DNA of 19,423 nt from Eubacterium sp. (GTDB taxonomy: Bacteria; Bacillota_A; Clostridia; Lachnospirales; Lachnospiraceae): the NCBI GenBank assembly GCA_023663915.1, contig JAMPGN010000061.1, positions 1 through 19,423 on the forward strand, written 5' to 3'. The first letter of the stretch is position 1; every line of letters starts with the position of its first letter. This document shows positions 5,547 through 14,788 of the stretch, one piece after another. The notes below the pieces were generated by a model that was given only the letters and a program-made list of their open reading frames with translations, was not told where the DNA came from and searched no databases. The translations under genes and the position numbers were made by a program.

Positions 5547-7139
5547 GTGATGGAATTGCTGACATTGTTGTTAGTTGACGATGAACCGATTATTTTAAAA
5601 GGATTATGCGAAACATATCATTGGGCGGGAATGGGGTTTCAGGTGGTCGGCGCAGCGAGGGACGGCGTGACGGCGCTTAAGATGATCGCAGAGAAACAGC
5701 CGGACGTCGTACTGACGGATGTCCGTATGAAAAAGATGGATGGCCTCACGTTGATTGAGAAGGCAAAAGAAAACGGCTGGAAAACAAATTTTGTAGTGAT
5801 CAGCGCATACAGGGACTTTGAATATGCACAGAAGGCGTGTCAGAACGGTGCATTGTCTTATCTGGTAAAACCCATCAAGGATGAGGAGCTCGAACGGACC
5901 ATGTCGCAGGTCTATGAAATTTGTACGGAGAAGAAATATCGGGACAAAAATTACACATTGTGGGAGAAAATGCTTATAGAGGATCGGGAAAATTTCTTAA
6001 GCCATATGCTGGGAAGATATCTGGATGACGGCGTCGAGGAAGAGGAAATCAAGGACTTGTTTCGCAGCCTTTCCAGGCAGGTGGAATTAGACCATTATTT
6101 TATCGTGGTGGCAGCCGGAATCGACATCGTGCAGCAGGTAGTAGACCAGAAAGAATTTGATATGAAACAATATCTTCTGGACACGGAATTATATAAAAAA
6201 ATCAAGGAAAAGTATCCGGTGTGGACGCGAAAAAGTTCCGATATATCATGCTATATTGTCGATCTGGGAGAATCCCAACGCACAGAGGAATTGAAAAAGA
6301 TACTGACAAGCCTTCGCGCGGAAATGGAGACAGGGCTTGTGTCCGCCCTGTCCAGTCCGGGCAAGGGAATTGCCGGCATGAAAGACGCATACCGGCACGC
6401 CTTACAGCTCTACGAACTGGCAGGTGAGGCAGGTGCAGGACTTCTGGTGGAAAAAGAACAGAAGGCGGGGCGTGCCAGAAACCAGTATTCTCTGGATGTG
6501 GAGACACAGATTCTTGCGGCTGTGAGGAAGAACGAGGGTCAGCAGCTGAAAAGGGCATACGAAAAATTTATCTATACGCTGCCAGGTGATGAGGCGGCTG
6601 CCAGGACTTATTTACACCGGCTTGCGGTGCGGGTTGAGTTTGCACTGGAAGACACTTATGGGTTGACAAAGGAGATGCAGGTAAGTTTTCTCAATTTTTA
6701 TCATACTTTAGAGCAGGTCTCCATTCTGAAATTAGTTGATATTTTATTCCGGCTTTTTATGGCGGTGATCGAGCGTCGTCTGGAAATGGAATTTACGCCC
6801 TCCGATGAGTATTTTAAAGATTATATCCCTATGGCAGTCGAGTACATTCACGAACATATACAGGACGAAACGCTTTCCATCACCGGCGTCTCGGAAAGCG
6901 TTTATATCAGTCCAGTGTATTTTGGAAGAATTTTCAAGAAAGTGATGAACATGCCTTTTAAACGATATGTCCAGAATGTCAGGATAGAGAAAGCAAAGGA
7001 ACTTTTGCAGGAAGGCAGATACAGTATCGCTGAGATCTGCGAGAAGGTGGGAATCTATAATCCGTCGTATTTTTCGCAGTTATTTAAACAGAGTACAGGT
7101 ATGCTGCCCAGTGAATATAAGAGGAGCATTGAGCAATGA
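5547..7139 (+). CDS. YesN-type response regulator with AraC DNA-binding domain
   Basis: This 530-residue cytoplasmic response regulator pairs with the kinase encoded next. The receiver domain covers about residues 5-125, with acidic pocket DDE (11-13), phosphoacceptor Asp58 in LTDVRM and conserved Lys108 in YLVKPI. A long helical linker follows (about 130-410). The C-terminal 105 residues form an AraC double helix-turn-helix, including SPVYFGRIFKK and NPSYFSQLFKQ. The regulator probably activates the sugar transporter genes downstream. The GTG at 5547 is directly followed by ATG at 5550. AGGAGAAAGG at 5527-5536 gives better spacing to the GTG, but either could be used. The stop overlaps the kinase start by four bases (ATGA), indicating translational coupling. 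A leader terminator lies upstream. Confidence 0.93.
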   Translation: MMELLTLLLVDDEPIILKGLCETYHWAGMGFQVVGAARDGVTALKMIAEKQPDVVLTDVRMKKMDGLTLIEKAKENGWKTNFVVISAYRDFEYAQKACQNGALSYLVKPIKDEELERTMSQVYEICTEKKYRDKNYTLWEKMLIEDRENFLSHMLGRYLDDGVEEEEIKDLFRSLSRQVELDHYFIVVAAGIDIVQQVVDQKEFDMKQYLLDTELYKKIKEKYPVWTRKSSDISCYIVDLGESQRTEELKKILTSLRAEMETGLVSALSSPGKGIAGMKDAYRHALQLYELAGEAGAGLLVEKEQKAGRARNQYSLDVETQILAAVRKNEGQQLKRAYEKFIYTLPGDEAAARTYLHRLAVRVEFALEDTYGLTKEMQVSFLNFYHTLEQVSILKLVDILFRLFMAVIERRLEMEFTPSDEYFKDYIPMAVEYIHEHIQDETLSITGVSESVYISPVYFGRIFKKVMNMPFKRYVQNVRIEKAKELLQEGRYSIAEICEKVGIYNPSYFSQLFKQSTGMLPSEYKRSIEQ

Positions 7140-8935
7140 GGAAAAGAGTTGGCCGAAGAGTTTTCTACGGATTCCAGAAAAAAATACTTCTGACGATCAC
7201 CGTGATCTTGAGCATATTTTTTCTCGTGACTTATGCGGGAATCAATCAGATCGTGACAGACAATACCTATGAGTCGTTGTCGGGGCAATATGCCTATTTA
7301 AATGACAAGATTCTGATGTCTTTTGAGAAGATTCAGGACGATTTAGACCAGCTTACATCGGATTTCATATTGAATGCCTATGTGCAGAAGTCATTGACGA
7401 ACCAGCCTTTTACGGCATCGGACGTGGAGATGATGAAAAAGGGACTTGCCTTTTTAAACCGGAGTTTTCTGGATTATTATCTGATTATTGATAATAAGGG
7501 CAACATGTATTCTCCGCGCAATCTTTCCCTTGACCTTGATACGTTTCAGAACAGTACTATTTATAAGAGTCTGGGAGAAGAATATTCCAAGACAAAACTC
7601 ATATGGACAAGGGACGTGGTGTTCGGGAGCAATCAGATGAGCTTTTTTGTGGTGCGCTATATCCATGAGATGAACTCGCTGCATGAGCCGGGGATTCTGA
7701 TCCTGAAACTGAACGATCGTATACTGGATCGTATCAGGGACAGTATTACGGATGAGAGGCTTATGTATTTTATATTAGACGGGAATGAGGAAGTCTGTTT
7801 TGGACAACTGCCGGGCGGAGAGACATGGAATCCGGATGACGAGGAGAATCGGGAAGTGCTCTGGCAGGAGATTTTGGAGTGGGGGGGGGTAAAATCCGGC
7901 AGAGAATTAAAAAAGGGTATTTCATGCACGGCATTTCATGAGGGAACACAGTTTACGATTATTACCTATGCGCCCAAAGAGGTGTCGAATGAAGTGATAC
8001 GCGAAATCCAGTTTATGATGGGAATCGTTTTTGCCGCTGCGTATGTTCTGGCGGTGGTCAGCGTTACGGTTTTTGCGCATAAACTGACTCGTCCCATCAA
8101 GTATGTGAGTGATACGATGGGGAGCTTTGATGAGAGCCACTTAGAATCCAGAATCGATCTGAACACGAACACGGAATTAGACCAGATCGGAAATGCCTAC
8201 AACAGCATGGTCAGGGAAGTAAAGTTTTTGATGGAGAATGTCAAGAAAAAAGAGCAGGAGCTATGGGAGAGTGAGCTGCAGTCCCTAATCTACCAGATAC
8301 GTCCCCATTTTCTCTATAATACGCTGGATACGATCTATATGCTTGCAAGAATCCAGAAGGAAGAAACGATCATGAAAATGATCGAGTCGCTTTCCTGTTT
8401 TTTCCGAATTAATTTAAGCAATGGCAAAAAGGATATCCCGGTGGAAAAAGAGCTGGAACATGTGGGCGCATATCTGGAAATACAGAAGATCCGCAATGCG
8501 GAATTATTTACTTATGAGATCGAGATGGATGAGGCGGTGTCCTCTCTTATGGTGACGAAGATGATTCTCCAGCCGGTGGCGGAAAACTGCATCAAATATG
8601 GCTTTCAGGATATCTATGAGGGCGGACTGATTCGCATACGGGCGTTTCGAGAGGAGGAATGTCTCTGCTTTTCCATAGAAAATAACGGGGAGCCGATCGA
8701 ACGAGAACAGATGGACAGGCTGAACCGGCTGGCGGATATTTCCATGGACGAGATCGATCAGGTCATACGAGGGAAGAACGGCGGATACGGTATCTGCAAT
8801 GTGGTGAAAAGGCTGCGGGTCAGATATCATGACGCGGTGCGATTCTATTATCTGCGAAAAGAAGAGGGGACAAAGTGCGTGATCCGGATACCGTTAGAAC
8901 TGCTTGACGCGGGTGACGGACAGGCGGAAGAATAG
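7136..8935 (+). CDS. YesM-type membrane sensor histidine kinase
   Basis: This 599-residue kinase senses an extracellular cue and phosphorylates the adjacent YesN-type regulator. Membrane helices lie at about residues 16-36 and 292-313 and enclose an extracellular sensor domain of about 255 residues. A HAMP segment follows (about 314-368). The His_kinase domain has phosphoacceptor His391 in RPHFLYNTLD, and the ATPase domain has Asn484 in QPVAENCIKYGF and the glycine-rich NGGYGICNV (548-556). These are the hallmarks of the LytS/YesM family, which often respond to carbohydrates. Codons for Trp249-Gly-Gly-Val form an uninterrupted run of nine G bases (7881-7889) just before the second membrane helix, where slippage would truncate the protein before its kinase domain. 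It overlaps the regulator by four bases and is followed 17 bases later by a sugar-binding lipoprotein. Confidence 0.93.
   Translation: MRKRVGRRVFYGFQKKILLTITVILSIFFLVTYAGINQIVTDNTYESLSGQYAYLNDKILMSFEKIQDDLDQLTSDFILNAYVQKSLTNQPFTASDVEMMKKGLAFLNRSFLDYYLIIDNKGNMYSPRNLSLDLDTFQNSTIYKSLGEEYSKTKLIWTRDVVFGSNQMSFFVVRYIHEMNSLHEPGILILKLNDRILDRIRDSITDERLMYFILDGNEEVCFGQLPGGETWNPDDEENREVLWQEILEWGGVKSGRELKKGISCTAFHEGTQFTIITYAPKEVSNEVIREIQFMMGIVFAAAYVLAVVSVTVFAHKLTRPIKYVSDTMGSFDESHLESRIDLNTNTELDQIGNAYNSMVREVKFLMENVKKKEQELWESELQSLIYQIRPHFLYNTLDTIYMLARIQKEETIMKMIESLSCFFRINLSNGKKDIPVEKELEHVGAYLEIQKIRNAELFTYEIEMDEAVSSLMVTKMILQPVAENCIKYGFQDIYEGGLIRIRAFREEECLCFSIENNGEPIEREQMDRLNRLADISMDEIDQVIRGKNGGYGICNVVKRLRVRYHDAVRFYYLRKEEGTKCVIRIPLELLDAGDGQAEE
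7881..7889 (+). repeat. Nine-G homopolymer inside the sensor kinase gene
   Basis: Nine consecutive G bases encode part of Trp249-Gly250-Gly251-Val252. Gain or loss of one base would shift the frame before the second membrane helix and the kinase domain. As present here the frame is open. Confidence 0.85.
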
Positions 8936-8952
8936 GGAGTGAGTGATATAAA

Positions 8953-10230
8953 GTGAATGTGAAAGCAATATTGTTTTTTTTCATGATTGCACTATGCCTG
9001 TCAATCCTGACCGGCTGTGCAGAAACGAGGGACACAGCAGAGACGGAGAAAACGGAGAGCGAGATCGTGATTCCGGTCATATTTCGGGTAGATCCGGAGA
9101 CGAATGTCAGTGACAATAAGGCGTTTGCGGATGAATTTAATGCGGCGTATGAGGGGGAATACCGTATGGAAGTGGAATGGCTGACAGAGAGCGCCGCCGG
9201 ATATCGGAATAAGATTAAGCAGTGGAACGTTCTGGACAAACTTCCGGCGGTGGTGGTCGATGCCGGGTTTGACAACGATTTCTACCGGCTTATGGTGGAA
9301 AATGAACGGCTGGTCGATCTGCGCCCTTATATGGAGCAGTCTGATTTCTGGATGGATGCGATGAATCCGGATATCTTACAAGACAGTATGGAGGCTGACG
9401 GAAGCATCTACTTATCCCCGTTAGGCAGCAGCGTATATTCTTATGCCGGAATTATATATCATGAAGAACTTCTAAGACAGGCAGGGTATGAGGAGATTCC
9501 CGGAACATGGGAAGAGTTTTTTGAGTGTTTGGAAGCATTGCGGGATGCAGGGATCACGCCGCTTGCACTTCACGGATCGGGCTCGTACTGGGTGCCGATG
9601 CTATTCGGAACGGCTTACATGGAAAGGACACAGGAAGGAAAAGCGTTTCTGGGAACGGATTTTCCGGACAGTTTTCAGAATCAAAGCATGACGGATATGC
9701 TTGAGATGCTCAAAACATTGTACCGCTACAGTTATGGAGATGCGGTAGAGATTGATTACGAACAGGCGGCGAACCGTTTCCTAAATGGCGATGCAGCGAT
9801 GATTGCCAACGGATACTGGATGTTTGAAACCATGACAGAAGAAATGAAACAGGAGATGCGATTTGCGCCTTTTCCGGGCGGGGTTTTAATGAACTCTCCG
9901 CGAATGGGTGCGTGGGCAGTGAGTTCCGGATATGACAAAGAGGTGGTGGAAGGAGCAGTCAAAGTGTTGGAATTTCGGATTAAGAGCGAGCAGGCGGACA
10001 GGGATGCGCTGTTAAACGGTTTCGCGAAAAGTCCGTTGGAGAGTTCTTACGTGGAAACGGTCAAAAGAGTGCAGACCGTCATGCCAAACTATCAAATGAA
10101 ATGGGAACAGGAGATTCAAAATGAGTTTTTTACTGGATATATGCCGGTGTTGCTGGCAGGAGAGATCACGACAGAGGAATTTCTGTTGTTGATGGACGAG
10201 GCAAATGCGGCGATCGGGCAGAGAAAATAA
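8953..10230 (+). CDS. Extracellular sugar-binding lipoprotein in the sensor operon
   Basis: This 425-residue protein is an ABC-type family 1 (CUT1) solute-binding lipoprotein anchored to the outer face of the membrane. The signal peptide ends in the lipobox LTGC with Cys22 as the lipidated residue. The mature part has the two-lobe pattern of the family, including a central YAGIIYHEELLRQAGYEE segment and the later NGYWMF motif. The start is a GTG at 8953, preceded by GGGAG about 12 bases upstream. It lies 17 bases after the kinase stop, with its own promoter-less junction, while the transporter genes have a separate promoter after it. This suggests a sensing partner for YesM or an accessory receptor rather than the main transporter receptor. 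Three-component sensor sets of this kind are known, for example XylFII with LytS/YesN in clostridia. Ligand is not predictable. Confidence 0.88.
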   Translation: MNVKAILFFFMIALCLSILTGCAETRDTAETEKTESEIVIPVIFRVDPETNVSDNKAFADEFNAAYEGEYRMEVEWLTESAAGYRNKIKQWNVLDKLPAVVVDAGFDNDFYRLMVENERLVDLRPYMEQSDFWMDAMNPDILQDSMEADGSIYLSPLGSSVYSYAGIIYHEELLRQAGYEEIPGTWEEFFECLEALRDAGITPLALHGSGSYWVPMLFGTAYMERTQEGKAFLGTDFPDSFQNQSMTDMLEMLKTLYRYSYGDAVEIDYEQAANRFLNGDAAMIANGYWMFETMTEEMKQEMRFAPFPGGVLMNSPRMGAWAVSSGYDKEVVEGAVKVLEFRIKSEQADRDALLNGFAKSPLESSYVETVKRVQTVMPNYQMKWEQEIQNEFFTGYMPVLLAGEITTEEFLLLMDEANAAIGQRK

Positions 10231-10288
10231 AAAGTATAAAAATTGATATTTAAGGTTTAGTTATTTGTACATGGCGCATTTTTCCGCA

Positions 10289-10297
10289 TGCTATAAT
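10289..10297 (+). promoter_or_regulatory. Extended -10 promoter of the transporter operon
   Basis: TGC directly precedes a perfect TATAAT (10292-10297), giving a TGnTATAAT extended -10. The nearest -35-like hexamer, TTGTAC at 10265-10270, is 21 bases away and too distant. A promoter with a strong extended -10 and poor -35 fits activation by a bound regulator such as the YesN-type protein. The start point would be near 10303, about 58 bases before the first gene. Confidence 0.7.
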
Positions 10298-10360
10298 CCT
10301 ACTCGTATAGAAAAAGGGATCTGAAAAGATACCATGAAAAATGCGAAAGGAGTTATTTCA

Positions 10361-11671
10361 ATGAGAAGGAAAATAGCAGCAACAATGTTAGCGGCGGCAA
10401 TGACCGTGTCATTATTGGCAGGTTGTGGTTCGGACGGCGGAGCACAGACAGGTGCGCAGACAGGCGAACAGACACAAGGAGCAGCGGAAGCGTCAGATGC
10501 CGGGGCGTCAGAGTCAGGGGCATCGGGAGATGTCAGCCTCAAGGTCTGGGGATCACAGGAAGATCAGGAAATGCTGGGGGATATTATTGCAAACTTTAAG
10601 GAAGACTATCCCGAAGCAGCAAACTGGAACATCGAGACGGCGGTTGTAAGTTCGGCGGATGCCAAGACAGAGGTATTAAAAGACCCGTCTGTAGCGGCGG
10701 ATATTTTTGAATTTGCATCGGATCAGTTGGCGGAATTGCAGTCGGCCGGTGTACTGTATCGTATCACCAAGAATAAAGAAGAGATCACGGCAAACAATTT
10801 ACCCAATTCGATTGATGCCGCGACGATTGACGGTGAGATGTACGGATATCCGAATACATCAAATTCATTTTTCATGTACTATGACAAGAGTAAATATACA
10901 GAGGATGAGGTGAAGAGTCTGGATACGATGCTCGCCAAGGAACTTGATCCGGGCGTGGCAAACTTCTCCATGGATATCGATAACGGCTGGTATACGGCGG
11001 CATTTTTCTTTGGCGCAGGATGCACGTTGTTTGGGGAAAACGGGGCAGACCCGACACAGTGCGACTTCAACAATGAAAAAGGCGTATTGGTAGGTGATTA
11101 TCTGCTAGATCTTGCCACGAATCCGAAGGTGAAAAACCATGACGACGCGCTTCTGCTTGCGGCATTTGCAGAGGGAACGCTGGGAGCTAGCCTGACAGGG
11201 ACATGGAATGCGGCGGCGATCAAGGAATCTTTAGGAGATAATTTCGGTGTGACGACTGTCCCGACCATCACGCTAGAAGACGGAACAGTGGTTTCTCCGA
11301 GCACGATTGTTAATTTCAATCTTTATGGCGTGAATGCGCAGACGCAACATCCGGTAGAGGCAATGCAGTTTGCAGAGTATTTGAGCAATGAGAAATGCCA
11401 GAAGATTCGTTTTGAGGTGAGAAATTCCTCGCCTACAAACTTAAATCTGGTAAATGACACGGAACTTCTTAGCACAAGTCCCGCAGTGGCGACGCTTTCC
11501 GAGCAGGTTAAGACCTCTACGGTACAGCCTTCGATCCCCCAGATCGGCAATTTCTGGAGTCCGATGGAAGCGTTTGGACAGGACTGTATCGCGAAGGCAG
11601 TAACCAAGGAAAACATGCAGGAGAAATTGGATACCATGGTTCAAGGAATCCTGGCGAAACTTGGTGAGTAA
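10361..11671 (+). CDS. MalE-like maltodextrin-binding lipoprotein
   Basis: This 436-residue extracellular lipoprotein is the substrate receptor of the ABC importer encoded downstream. The signal peptide ends in LLAGC (Cys22), followed by a low-complexity Gly/Ala/Gln/Ser linker to about residue 60. The mature domain resembles MalE: a DIFEFASDQLAELQSAG segment near the N terminus, LTGTWNAAAI in the middle and SIPQIGNFWSPMEAF near the C terminus, parallel to IPQMSAFW in E. coli MalE. Maltose or maltodextrin is therefore the likely ligand. The start at 10361 has AAAGGAG at 10346-10352 with an eight-base spacer. An upstream in-frame ATG at 10334 would place charged residues before the signal peptide and has no good site. 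It is followed after 63 bases by the MalF-like gene. Confidence 0.9.
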   Translation: MRRKIAATMLAAAMTVSLLAGCGSDGGAQTGAQTGEQTQGAAEASDAGASESGASGDVSLKVWGSQEDQEMLGDIIANFKEDYPEAANWNIETAVVSSADAKTEVLKDPSVAADIFEFASDQLAELQSAGVLYRITKNKEEITANNLPNSIDAATIDGEMYGYPNTSNSFFMYYDKSKYTEDEVKSLDTMLAKELDPGVANFSMDIDNGWYTAAFFFGAGCTLFGENGADPTQCDFNNEKGVLVGDYLLDLATNPKVKNHDDALLLAAFAEGTLGASLTGTWNAAAIKESLGDNFGVTTVPTITLEDGTVVSPSTIVNFNLYGVNAQTQHPVEAMQFAEYLSNEKCQKIRFEVRNSSPTNLNLVNDTELLSTSPAVATLSEQVKTSTVQPSIPQIGNFWSPMEAFGQDCIAKAVTKENMQEKLDTMVQGILAKLGE

Positions 11672-11734
11672 AAGAGGTACATAAGGAATATTTCTGAATG
11701 GAAGAGAAACACTGCATAGGCGAGGAGGGACGTT

Positions 11735-13108
11735 ATGGCGAAGGAAAAGAAGAAAAGTATCTCTGAGCGTCTTGTCACAGCGCAGGTCGTTCAAAAAGGA
11801 GATATCTGGGCAAAACTCTCCCTGATCATTATGGGGATGGCAAATCTGCGCAGGAAGCAGATTGTAAAAGGATTGATTTTTCTTGTGATAGAGGCGGCGT
11901 TTATTTATTATATGGCACAGACAGGGATCAATGCCCTGAAAAACATGATTACACTCGGAACACAGACACAGGGGTGGGTCTATGATGAAGAGCTTGGAAT
12001 CGATGTTCTAGCGCAGGGTGATAATTCCATGCTTCTACTGCTGTACGGTGTGCTCTGCCTCTTTCTTATCATAGCGTTTGTACTTGCATGGCGGGCGAAT
12101 TTAAAGTCCGCTATGGAGGTGCAGATGCTTGAAGAGACGGGCAAACCGATTCCGGGATTTATCGATGATGTAAAGACCTATCTGGATAAGAAATTCAACA
12201 GGACATTGCTGGCGCTGCCGATGATCGGCGTGCTTGCCTTCACGGTACTTCCGCTGGCTTACATGATTCTGGCGGCATTTACGAACTATGATAACGCGCA
12301 CCAGCCGCCAGGGAACCTGTTTACATGGATCGGGCTGGATAATTTCGGGACGATTCTCGGTTCCGGAAGCACGATTGGCAAGACTTTCTGGCCGATTCTT
12401 GCATGGACAATCATATGGGCAATATTTGCGACATTTCTAAATTATATCGGCGGAATCCTTCTTGCGCTTCTGATCAATCGCAAGAGCGTGAAATTTAAGA
12501 GTCTTTGGAGAACGATCTTTGTCATGTCGATTGCAATTCCGTCCTTTGTATCGTTGCTTGTCATGAGGACGATGCTGCAGCCGGACGGTGCGGTCAATGT
12601 TTTGCTAAAGAACTGGGGGCTGATTCAAGAGAGTCTTCCGTTCTGGACCAATGCGACTTTTGCAAGGGTGTCGGTCATTATCGTGAATTTGTGGGTCGGT
12701 GTTCCCTATACGATGTTGATCACGTCGGGGATCTTGCTGAATATTCCGGAGGAATTGTTTGAAGCTGCATCCATCGATGGTGCAAATGCGGCGGTTATGT
12801 TCCGGAAGATCACGATGCCATACGTTGTCTTTGTAACGACACCGTATCTGATTACGCAGTTTGTCGGCAATATCAATAACTTTAATATTATTTATCTGTT
12901 ATCGGGCGGCGGTCCGAGTACGCTTGATTATTATCAGGCGGGCAAGACAGACTTGTTGGTTACATGGCTCTATAAACTGACCGTCAACAGTAAGGATTAC
13001 TGCTATGCGTCGGCAATCGGCATTATTATATTTGTGATTTCGGCGGTGGCATCGTTACTTACCTACCGTAAGACATCGGCATACAATAACGAGGAGGCGT
13101 TCCAATAA
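11735..13108 (+). CDS. MalF-like sugar ABC transporter permease
   Basis: This 457-residue integral membrane protein is one of two permeases of the CUT1 importer. An N-terminal region with helices near residues 44-62 and 99-119 precedes the conserved core, which begins around 157. The EAA loop that contacts the ATPase is at about 343-362 (EAASIDGANA...FRKITMP). A PPGNLFTWIGLDNF segment before the core permease domain is typical of maltodextrin permeases in Firmicutes. The gene starts with a strong GAGGAGGGA ribosome binding site. Its TAA overlaps the ATG of the MalG-like gene by one base, so the two subunits are translationally coupled. No ATPase gene is present in the operon. Confidence 0.92.
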   Translation: MAKEKKKSISERLVTAQVVQKGDIWAKLSLIIMGMANLRRKQIVKGLIFLVIEAAFIYYMAQTGINALKNMITLGTQTQGWVYDEELGIDVLAQGDNSMLLLLYGVLCLFLIIAFVLAWRANLKSAMEVQMLEETGKPIPGFIDDVKTYLDKKFNRTLLALPMIGVLAFTVLPLAYMILAAFTNYDNAHQPPGNLFTWIGLDNFGTILGSGSTIGKTFWPILAWTIIWAIFATFLNYIGGILLALLINRKSVKFKSLWRTIFVMSIAIPSFVSLLVMRTMLQPDGAVNVLLKNWGLIQESLPFWTNATFARVSVIIVNLWVGVPYTMLITSGILLNIPEELFEAASIDGANAAVMFRKITMPYVVFVTTPYLITQFVGNINNFNIIYLLSGGGPSTLDYYQAGKTDLLVTWLYKLTVNSKDYCYASAIGIIIFVISAVASLLTYRKTSAYNNEEAFQ

Positions 13109-13968
13109 TGAATAAGACAAGATCTATGTCCAGTCATAAAAAAATGAAAGACATTGCATCCTATGCGGCACTCATCGTATTGTCCATTATCTGGATGATT
13201 CCCATTTTCTGGGTGGTCATGACGTCTTTCAGAGAAGAACCGGGTTCTTATACATCCTATTTCTTCCCGAAAAGCCTGACACTGAACAACTACGTAAGGC
13301 TTCTGACGGATAACACACAGTTCTATTTTATGAAATGGTTTGGCAATACGCTGCTGGTAGCGGTATGCAGTTGCATTATTTCGACTTTTTTCGTGTTGGC
13401 GGTATCCTACACGATGTCAAGAATGCGCTTTAAGATGAGAAAACCTCTCATGAATATTGCCATGATTCTGGGAATGTTTCCCGGTTTTATGTCCATGATC
13501 GCCGTATACTATATTCTAAAGGGACTTGGAATCACACAGTCATTGCTAGCATTGATTATGGTATATTCCGGCGGCGCTGGATTGGGATTTTTCGTTGCCA
13601 AAGGTTTCTTTGATACGTTACCGAAGGCGCTTGACGAGGCGGCATTGATAGACGGTGCGACAAGGTTGCAGATTTTTACGAAGATCACGATACCGTTGTC
13701 GAAACCGATTATCGTATATACGGTGCTGACATCGTTCTTAAGCCCGTGGATGGATTTTATCTTTGCAAGCGTTATCATGGGTGACAATTACGATAATTAT
13801 ACGGTGGCGCTCGGACTGTTCAAGATGTTGGAGAGGGAATTTATCAATGATTATTACACGCAGTTTGCAGCAGGATGTGTATTGGTATCCATCCCGATCG
13901 CGGCGTTGTTTATCAGTATGCAGAAGTATTATGTGGAAGGCGTATCGGGCGGTGCGGTAAAAGGATAA
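13108..13968 (+). CDS. MalG-like sugar ABC transporter permease
   Basis: This 286-residue membrane protein is the second permease of the importer. It has about six membrane helices, starting near residues 17-38. The EAA loop is at 177-196 (EAALIDGATRLQIFTKITIP), and a C-terminal segment ends in VEGVSGGAVKG, a form common in MalG homologues, whose tail contacts the ATPase. It overlaps the MalF-like gene by one base and is followed four bases later by the pullulanase remnant. With the two upstream genes it makes an importer that should use a shared MsmX/UgpC-type ATPase encoded elsewhere, as known for many Gram-positive CUT1 systems. Confidence 0.93.
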   Translation: MNKTRSMSSHKKMKDIASYAALIVLSIIWMIPIFWVVMTSFREEPGSYTSYFFPKSLTLNNYVRLLTDNTQFYFMKWFGNTLLVAVCSCIISTFFVLAVSYTMSRMRFKMRKPLMNIAMILGMFPGFMSMIAVYYILKGLGITQSLLALIMVYSGGAGLGFFVAKGFFDTLPKALDEAALIDGATRLQIFTKITIPLSKPIIVYTVLTSFLSPWMDFIFASVIMGDNYDNYTVALGLFKMLEREFINDYYTQFAAGCVLVSIPIAALFISMQKYYVEGVSGGAVKG

Positions 13969-13972
13969 AGAA

Positions 13973-14788
13973 ATGAAGATGCGGACACCTTTAGAATGGA
14001 AGCGGATTTTTGAATCGGAAGAGTTTGAAAAAGAATATGAGTATGCCGGAGAAGACTTAGGCGTTACTTTGCAAGAAAAGGAAACGCTGTTCAAGGTATG
14101 GGCTCCGACAGCCGAAGCGGTATCTCTGAATCTGTATCGAAGCGGGGACAGTCAGAGCGGCAAAAGTCAGACGGACGATGGCAGGGCAGACGGCAGCGGG
14201 GTGAATCACGGTGTGGCGGACGATAAAATAGGGACGATTCCGATGAAGAAATCCGACAAGGGTGTCTGGGAGATATCGGTCAATGAAAATTTAAAGAACC
14301 GATATTATACCTATAGCGTTACCGTGGAAGGCAGAACGTGTGAAACGCAGGACGTGTATGCAAAAGCGTGCGGAACAAACGGGCTGCGCAGTATGGTGGC
14401 GGATTTAAAGGAGACAGATCCGGAAGGGTGGGAGAAGGATAAATATACATATGATTCCGCCCTTCTGCCTGTCATTTATGAGGTGCATGTCAAGGACTTT
14501 TCCTATGCGGAAAGTTCTGGCATTCCCAGAGAATACAGAGGAAAATACAAGGCGTTTACGATAGAAGATTCTACCTTATATGGACGTGGAGAAAAGAATA
14601 CCTGTATTTCCTATCTCAAGGAGCTTGGCATCACGCATGTGCATCTGCTGCCGTGCTTTGATTTCGGGTCGGTCGATGAGGCGGGAGATTTTGATATACG
14701 GCGAGCCATGGGCAGCAGCCGGCACAGCGATGAAAACGGGTTCAATCCCTGCATTAAAGAAAAACGTCGGGATCAACCTCGAAGATAA
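13973..14788 (+). pseudogene. pulA: Type I pullulanase remnant, 5' part
   Basis: The first ~238 codons encode the N-terminal part of a GH13_14 debranching enzyme that would cleave alpha-1,6 branches in imported glucans. A CBM48-like domain lies at about residues 30-125 (LFKVWAPTAEAVSLNLY), followed by the barrel start (VIYEVHVKDFS at 167-177, THVHLLPCFDFGSVDEAG at 221-238). At about 14685 the homology stops. The expected NWGYDP segment, DVVYNH region and GFRFD nucleophile region are absent, and the next recognisable element is the IYGEPW motif in another frame. The last ~30 codons of this ORF are therefore out-of-frame sequence. The start at 13973 has AAAGGA about seven bases upstream. Because the catalytic centre is missing, an active enzyme is not expected. 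Confidence 0.85.

Noticed and set aside
5393..5578. Small basic ORF as leader peptide
   Set aside because: It begins at the -10 hexamer, upstream of the predicted start point, spans the terminator and overlaps the regulator start, with no ribosome binding site.
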